Assembly: GCA_029379385.1 (NCBI GenBank)
Contig: CM055605.1
Span: 8,653,001-8,717,000 of the forward strand
Source of the DNA: Quillaja saponaria
Lineage: Eukaryota > Streptophyta > Magnoliopsida > Fabales > Quillajaceae
Length of the DNA: 64,000 nt
Direction of reading: 5' to 3'
In this document: positions 58,089 through 64,000 of the stretch, piece by piece
How positions within the stretch are numbered: the first letter of the stretch is position 1
How the letters are laid out: each line of letters opens with the position of its first letter
Position numbers and translations under genes: made by a program
Notes under the pieces: model-generated
The model's database searches: none
What the model was told of the DNA's origin: nothing
What the model saw: only the letters and a program-made list of their open reading frames with translations

Positions 58089-61086
58089 TGTTATAACCGA
58101 ATATTGTAAAATTTAAAATATAGAATGTAATAATATTAAATTTGAGGTAATGTGTAAATATTAGTTATAACGTAATCATATGTAAACAAATTAAGTAAAT
58201 TTGTGTTACAATTAAACATGTTATAAGTTGATATTTTTATTAAGTAAGTTAAAGTGATGAAATGATAAATTTATATATATATATATATATATATGAAGTG
58301 AGGAAATTCATGTACCATAAGTTTTCAATTTTTACTTTTTGACTATCAATTTTATTTGTTTGTCTTCTTCTTTCTTTCAGCCACCGCCTCTCCATTTCCT
58401 TTTCACTTTCTACAGAAATTCTTTTAGTCATACTTTTTTTTGCTCCCCTACTTTGACCGAAAATATCTCACCTGGCAGCCAATTAAAACCTCTTTCCTTC
58501 CCTTGGCTTTCCTCCCTTGTTCTAGAGTTTTCGTGTGTTTTTCCTTGTAGCCAAGTCTTGCTTCCTTACAATTGGTTCCTTCACGCAATTCCTCCTTAGG
58601 CCGTGGGAGACTTCAACTGGTGGACTTTAGAGCTATTGTCCAGCTTGGCTTCTATCAAGAGCAGCAGTCTTCCTGATAGCTAGCCAACTTACCTTGCTTG
58701 ATCCTATGGCTCTGCGTTTGGGAGCTTAACAGTTGGCCAATAAATCTTCAATCCTTTCTCTTGTTTTTGTTATTTTGGGCACTACAAACTATTGAGCCTT
58801 GAATTGTGAGTGTATGTGGAGTTGAAGGGGAGCAGTTTGCTTGAAGGATCAACAACTGCCAAGGTGAGGGAGCTCTATTTTGGGGGGATGTTGACGGTGG
58901 CTTTCTCTTTTGTGGCGTGACCTTGCTCTAGTTGAGTTTGGGATCATGGGAGCAGCTGCCTTAGTGCAACACGTTGGCATCTTTTCTTCCAATCCAATTG
59001 ATTTCAGCAAGTGGTAACTCCCAGCTCTTTTGTTTTAGTTTTCTTGAATTCTTCTATAAGCTTTCCCATAGCAACCAACTTCATTATTTCCCTTGCCATA
59101 GACTTTATTTTCACAAATTTTATTAGTTCAGCCATGGTCTTGCTCTTGTAACTGAAATTTTTACTTGATCCCTTTTGGCCTTGCTTTATTGTTCTTTCCC
59201 TGTGTCATCAATTTGGCTAACAGCCATCACGACTTGCATGTCAGTCGTGGGAAACTGCTTCTCCTTTCTTGATCGTGACCTCCATGTTGCTTGTAACTAA
59301 TTCAACATCGTTGTGAGTTGATCTTGTTCTCTTGGTGTGAAGGTTTTTGGAGTGTGAGTGGGTGAAGTTTGGAGCTGTGTGTATGAAATAGGGTGTGTAA
59401 GTTATAAACCATACTTCTAGCTGATTAGGTGGAGGATCTTCGAGTGATAAATGTGTTATAATCGGTAGTAGTGAATTAATAGTGAGAAGCATGAAGTAAC
59501 GCAGCAAATGTACTGTCATGTTTATTAGGAAATTGAAGAAATTCAAATTACTCCTTAATCCAAATATTAGAAAAAATAAAAATAAAATATCATCTCAAGA
59601 ACTAAAATTTGATTTTAGGGTGTAATATAACAAAAAGGAATTAGTGCAAGAATTTTATTACTTTTGAACCATAGCTTAGGTATAAGTAAGTTATATGTTA
59701 AATTAAGAGTTTTAATTTCTTAATTAAATGAATTGTTGGGAATCTCTTTTGATTTAATTAGGGAAGTTAAGAAAAAGTAGTGGTAATGGATCAAAGATTA
59801 TTAACAATAAATGTCTATGGTAATTATAATTACTAGAATTGGGATTCTTAGATCTTTGTTATTAGAGATAAATTGAATTTGAATAAGACGTTTATGAACA
59901 AAAATAAAGAATAGTTGGTTATGTTGTGATTTAAAGATTTAATGAAATTAAGTAGTGAGTATGGGCATAAGATGTTATTGGTGAGGTGAAATGTTGAAAA
60001 TGAAAGTTGAATGGTTTTAAAAAGGGATACATGGCAGATACATGTTGAAAATCATTTGAATATTGGTGATATGTGGAAAGTAAGTAAGTAGAGTATTTCA
60101 GAATTTATCTGAATTATATTTGTTTGATATTAGTTGATTTGATTGACATTGATTGTGTTTCAGTTGGTCCAACTCGTGAACATTTTCTGGAAAATGATTT
60201 TCATTTCTGAAATTGAAAATCCAGGTGCACCTAGGATATCCTGATTTAAAATCATGAGAAATTCTAATTCTGATAAATTTTTTTTTTTTTTTTTAAATTG
60301 AGTGCTCAGCTCTGGTGGGATGGATTATGTACGAAGAGTAATTTGTTGTGCAGGCCCGTAAATGCCCTGTAGGGGGTGATAATGTTGTGCTGGTCTGGGT
60401 TACTCATTAGCCCTTTGATTGCATTGTGTGATATTGTTGCGCTGACTTAAATTGTGAATTTGTGAAACTTACAATGTGTACGTGTAATGTGAAATGTTAT
60501 GTGAATCATGTTACATGATGTTAATATATATATTATACGTTTGTACTGAGTGATGCTAATACCATTTGAGTACGATTTTCCACTCACGGGGTCCGTAGGA
60601 CTCACTCCTTTCTTGTGGTTATATTTTTTAGTAGCAGGAACTCAAAACAAGTTAACCACTAATACGAGATTTTGCTAAGGATTTGATGACAAGGTATGTC
60701 TCGGAATCTCATACTTGGAGTTAAGGATGAAAGTTTGCAGTCACATTAGCACTGTGGTTGTCAATGTGGTATTATGTAATATTCTAGTATTTGTTTTGTT
60801 GATGGCGTAAAAGGAGCAGAGCTCCTTATTGTCTTTGTATTGTGTTGAGTAATAAAAAGAGTTTATAGGATTGTATTTTAAGGCATGTTTCATATCGTAA
60901 GGAACCTCTGCCGAAATTTGCAGTCGGTTGTGATTTGTTGTAATCAACAAATTTTTAATATTAACTTTTGTTTTTATAAATTCATTGGTGAGTCAAGAGT
61001 CATAGTCATTCCTTTATTTTAGTCAGGGCTACGGAGGTTCGGTTACCATTCATCCGGCCAGTCATGCCTCCATGAAGGGTGTGACA
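58089..61086 (+). mobile_element. 3.0-kb solo LTR of a Ty3/gypsy-type retrotransposon
   Basis: It begins TGTTATAACCGAATATTG and ends GAAGGGTGTGACA (TG...CA). A perfect 5-bp target duplication AGGAT lies at 58084-58088 and 61087-61091. The empty site is preserved in two paralogues (GTGTAGGATAATCCCC near 18277 and 40610), which proves the insertion. At 2998 bp, with no gag/pol reading frame, no internal primer-binding site and no second LTR, it is best read as a solo LTR. Long LTRs ending GTGTGACA and containing CACTCACGGGGTCCGTAGGA-type sequence are typical of plant chromovirus (Tekay/Del-like) elements; that assignment is from memory. A TG-rich region and AATAAA-like signals occur near 60845. 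Confidence 0.85.
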
Positions 61087-61317
61087 AGGATAATCCCCTA
61101 ATAGTAATTTATTAGAGTAGATCCGTAGTGAGTTGAGATTTTCTTTGGTTTAAACTTGGTGTTTTACGAGTTAAACTAGAAAGCAGTTCACAATGAAAAT
61201 TTATTTGCAGTTACTAGACTAATTTATATAGTAATTAATATTTATTTGCTAAAAAGTGTATAAATAAATGGCTCAATGGTTCTTTGGCCTTTGGAGATTA
61301 TATTAATTTTTAATTTT

Positions 61318-61426
61318 TTTTCTTTAAAGATTAATTTTTTCAAATCGAAATTTGAGAAGGACTCGATTAGAAAAAATTAATCTTTAAAGAAAAAAAATTA
61401 ATCGAGTCCTTCTCAAATTTCGATTT
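61318..61426. repeat. Interlocking inverted repeats (A-B-A'-B')
   Basis: Segment A (about 61320-61340, TCTTTAAAGATTAATTTTTT) is followed by B (61341-61369, containing AATTTGAGAAGGACTCG). Then comes the reverse complement of A (about 61371-61391), then the reverse complement of B (61399-61426). Both pairs are essentially perfect. The order A-B-A'-B' is not a simple hairpin. Confidence 0.85.
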
Positions 61427-61429
61427 TTT

Positions 61430-62197
61430 TTCTTCCCCTAATTACTCCTCACTGATCAATTTGTTTAAATTTACTTATTAATCATTACTTTTGGCTATTT
61501 TTTCTATTATAGCGATTGATTTTTCTATTCCATTTTTCTTCTTACTTTGGGCTATTTTTTGTTGTGTAAATTACACTATCGACAATCTCTTAATAGATCA
61601 TTCAAAATTCATTTAGGTATGGTATTGCCTAGATTTAGCTCACCATTGGTAAAGAAAGTAATTAACAACTTTGTCCCATACGAATTTTTCCCAGATCCTA
61701 TCCCGGTTGTTGAGGAAATAAATTATGAGGTAATTGATCTTTAAACATCATGTTCCTTCAGCAAACTTCGTGTATAATACTGTCATATGAAGAAATCATT
61801 TGGTCGAATCTAATGACAGCAGCTGTGATTATGCACTTTCTGCAGTCTAAAATCCAGGCACCCCCTTCATTTGGATTTATATCATTCTTAATGATTTTCT
61901 TGATAAAAACTTATTCCTTTGCTCATAAAAAAATTAAAAACAAAATTCTTTGAATAATGGATGCATGTATGAGATTTTTTTTTTAAGAAATTTATATAAC
62001 TTTGATTTGTTCTAAAATATTGGTCTTCAAACATAATTTACTGCATGTCCCAATATGAGGTTATTTGTTTTTTGATGAACTGTGTTTTTGACAATTCTTT
62101 TTTACTTTGATGTTAAGCTGCCTTTAAGATATCATGTTGTCAGTAAATTCTATACATGAGAAGTGTCAAATGACAAAACCTTGACGTGGGTAAAAAC
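61430..62197. other. Unique DNA with one exon-like open segment
   Basis: The stretch 61617-61729 on the plus strand lies between ATTTAG and GTAATTG and is open in one frame (MVLPRFSSPLVKKVINNFVP, then YEFFPDPIP). It reads like part of a protein, but I do not recognise the family and no neighbouring exon could be assigned. Nothing else is recognised. Confidence 0.3.
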
Positions 62198-62556
62198 TGT
62201 TAAGGAATTGATTATGATTGATTAAAATTAATTATAATGTTACAATCACATCATCAATCATCCCAATCAAAATAATTATAATTATTTTTATTATAACTGA
62301 TAAAATTAAGATCTAATTATGATTATAATCATATAAAAACTTTTGCCTTAATTTTATTACTAGTCAACTATAATTATCTTTGTAATGCCTATAAATTAAA
62401 GGGTATACTATTGTAAAGTGTGAGTGAGTGAGCTTCATACATGACTATGAAATAAACCTAATATTCTCTTCTCATGGAAGAGGCCGAGAGCTAAACCACA
62501 TATATCTTGTGTCTCTGTCCCAATTAGTTTGTCTCGTTTATTTATAATTTTATTCA
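62198..62556 (+). mobile_element. Copia-type LTR followed by a primer-binding site
   Basis: The 359-bp segment starts TGTTAAGGAATTGATTATG and ends TATTCA, directly followed by TGGTAACAGAGCATTA at 62557. This is one base off the TGGTATCAGAGC initiator-methionine-tRNA binding site used by plant copia elements. The LTR contains typical GTAAAGTGTGAGTGAGTGAGC and CCTAATATTCTCTTCTC elements. No polyprotein or 3' LTR follows, so this is a truncated element. Confidence 0.7.
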
Positions 62557-62568
62557 TGGTAACAGAGC
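62557..62568 (+). promoter_or_regulatory. Retrotransposon primer-binding site
   Basis: TGGTAACAGAGC lies directly after the LTR end and is complementary to the 3' end of initiator tRNA-Met with one mismatch to the usual plant copia sequence. Confidence 0.6.
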
Positions 62569-62639
62569 ATTAATACTCCAAGGAGCAATTGATCTTGGGC
62601 AGCTGTAGTCAGATGACTTTTACTATCAAAAACTCTCAT

Positions 62640-62745
62640 AACACTTTGTAGTGCAGCAAGAATCGTGAGTGAGAGTACCTTTGAAATATTTCAACTGACA
62701 TTCTCATGCCACCTTGTAGGGCAGCAAGAATCATGTGAAGAAATG
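62640..62745 (+). repeat. Imperfect direct repeat within the retroelement remnant
   Basis: CTTTGTAGTGCAGCAAGAATCGTG near 62645 recurs as CTTGTAGGGCAGCAAGAATCATG near 62713, about 68 bp apart. Confidence 0.6.
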
Positions 62746-62887
62746 TTTGAGTTTTTCGTAATGCATTAGGACACCAAAAGAGTGCAGTAAGACATTACAA
62801 CATGACAGCTTATGATTTTCAAGAGAAGACAAAAGATCAAAATGAGTAACATTCATCATTTATGATCCAAAATGAAAAATGAACTTG

Positions 62888-63060
62888 TAAGGACCTGCCA
62901 TAGCCAAAGATGAAATCAACAAAGCCTTGGATGTAGCAATTGTTAAAGTTAATGAATGCCTTTGTGATCATACAGAGTGTCTTGAGTCCCATAGATGCTG
63001 CAATTGTAAAATGCATCCTTCGTTTCTATAATGCGAAGTGCTACTGCTTGTCCTCTCAGG
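62888..63060 (-). pseudogene. Pectinesterase (pectin methylesterase) fragment, frameshifted
   Basis: On the minus strand it reads LRGQAVALRI, then KDAFYNCSIYGTQDTLYDHK, matching the QAVAL and QDTL(Y) motifs of plant pectinesterases. An extra A (CATTAACTTT where CATTACTTT is expected, near 62949) shifts the frame. The next segment then reads FNNCYIQGFVDFIFG, the conserved motif with the catalytic Asp of VDFIFG, and GRSL. Homology ends within about 60 codons on either side. There is no promoter, leader or C-terminus. Pectinesterases demethylate cell-wall pectin. This piece cannot be functional. It lies between two retrotransposon primer-binding-like sites, which suggests transport by a retroelement. 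Confidence 0.8.
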
Positions 63061-63112
63061 GATCCACCTTCATGTGGAGCTATTTTTTGTTTCATTTTCA
63101 AGATATGAGATG

Positions 63113-63340
63113 TCAATGTGGTATCTCTCACATTGCTAGCATAATCAATATTCATAAAATATATACATATATGTGTCACACCTCTTAATGCTAATTGATT
63201 GGTTTTAAGGGTGTAACTCTAAAATGGTATTAGAGCCATTCAATTCAGTCCAATATTTCTAGGCCCAACAGCAGGGCATATCAGTTACTCTCCAACCCAA
63301 GCTGCCACAATGTGGTATCTTCTACATTGCTAGTTTAAGT
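63113..63340 (+). mobile_element. LTR tail and primer-binding site of a second retroelement remnant
   Basis: The motif CAATGTGGTATCT-ACATTGCTAG occurs near 63116 and 63307. Between them CTAATTGATTGGTTTTAAGG and then TGGTATTAGAGCC (63225-63237) have the order of a plant LTR tail followed by an initiator-Met primer-binding site with one mismatch. The LTR start is not identifiable. Confidence 0.5.
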
Positions 63341-64000
63341 CCACTCTAGATCAAGGAGAAGACAAAAATAGAATTGACCTCACCAAAAATTTCAAAAAAG
63401 TAGAAATAAGAAATTTCATGAAAAAAAAAAAAAAAAACAGAAAAAAAAAAATTCCAAAATCTATCATAAAAATGATTAAAAAAGAAGAAGATCAATTTAT
63501 TCAAAACTGTAAAAATAAAAAATAAAAATGATAGGTGACAGGCAGGTAGGTTTTCTCAATTTTTGAAATCAAGTTTGTCTAATTGACTTAACTTTTGTTT
63601 TCATTCTTGATAATTACACAATTTTGCAACTTAAGGATTATTTTTTATTTATATTCTTTAAGCTTCAATTTTTTGTGTCAGGTTCTCCAAGATTTATTTT
63701 TTTCTATTCATGTCTTCGAGAAGACAATTCTTTATTATTAAATCAGTATTCAAGTCAAACTCGTTAAATTGACAAAAGGTTCAACAAAATTAGTTGATAT
63801 AGCTGTAAACACCTATAGAAATTTTATAATTTTGCAAGATTTAAATCCCTATTCACTTTATGAAAAAGAAAATTTTTGAAACCCTAATTTTCCTTTCCAA
63901 CACAATTTTTTTTTAATGAGTAACCTCCAAATTTTTACAAATCATCACATATCTTTAGGTGATTTTATACCTGTCAACTAATTCAATTAAATTTCTGAGC
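63341..64000. other. No gene; array-like flank resumes at the right edge
   Basis: A-rich tracts lie near 63421-63450. From about 63880 (AAACCCTAATTTTCCTTTCC, CTCCAAATTTTTACAAATCA, TCTTTAGGTGATTTTATA) the sequence resembles the amidase-associated flank near 18540-18620 and 17140-17250. The array therefore probably continues past 64000. Confidence 0.45.

Noticed and set aside
58339..58599. 86-codon open frame rich in Ser/Phe/Leu
   Set aside because: It lies inside the 3.0-kb LTR and has no recognisable domain. LTRs normally do not encode protein.
1..64000. CRISPR arrays, tRNA and rRNA genes
   Set aside because: None seen. The direct repeats present are minisatellites, tandem promoter units or segmental duplications.

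Overview
The window is AT-rich nuclear DNA from a flowering plant, most likely a eudicot. The evidence is spliced genes with GT-AG introns, plant-specific DUF26 (Gnk2-like) cysteine-rich secretory proteins, a plant amidase-signature gene, plant LTR retrotransposon remnants and fragments of plant housekeeping or cell-wall genes. The species cannot be named from the sequence. Only two genes look intact: a five-exon secreted amidase (42915-44868, 520 residues) and a single-exon DUF26 protein (33467-34273, 268 residues). Nearly everything else is a broken copy of one of these two genes or of their flanks.

Layout: 1-1500 carries the last exon of a ribosomal protein L1 gene (minus strand) and featureless AT-rich DNA. 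At 1.5-5 kb are amidase promoter remnants, including a tandem array of promoter plus signal-peptide exon, and a DUF26 5' remnant. At 5.2-6.2 kb is a DUF26 copy with two frameshifts, followed by a 3.3-kb conserved 3' flank. At 9.4-10.2 kb is an inverted amidase fragment with a solo LTR. At 11-20.7 kb is a truncated DUF26 copy plus a long flank ending in an amidase promoter without a gene. The 11.2-20.65 kb interval is collinear with about 33.3-42.9 kb (offset about 22.3 kb), and that second copy ends in the intact amidase. At 23.3-34.3 kb are two tandem blocks, each with an inverted amidase fragment, a solo LTR and a DUF26 gene; the first DUF26 has one frameshift and the second is intact. At 46-50.8 kb are an amidase exon scrap, a second promoter/exon tandem array and a DUF26 5' scrap. 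At 52.4-57.7 kb is a further copy of the inverted-amidase block, leading into an amidase pseudogene with a large internal deletion. At 58.1-61.1 kb a 3.0-kb solo LTR interrupts the repeated flank. At 62.2-63.3 kb are copia-like LTR/primer-binding remnants around a pectinesterase fragment. The last 120 bases again resemble the amidase-associated flank, so the array probably continues beyond the window.

Together this is a birth-and-death array in which an amidase gene and a DUF26 gene have been co-duplicated, inverted, truncated and invaded by transposons. Both families carry the same upstream module (GTGAACCTCGTGGGCGGCC and variants), seen roughly nineteen times. No metabolic link between the two proteins can be read from the sequence. 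Both surviving proteins have N-terminal hydrophobic leaders and are predicted to enter the secretory pathway.
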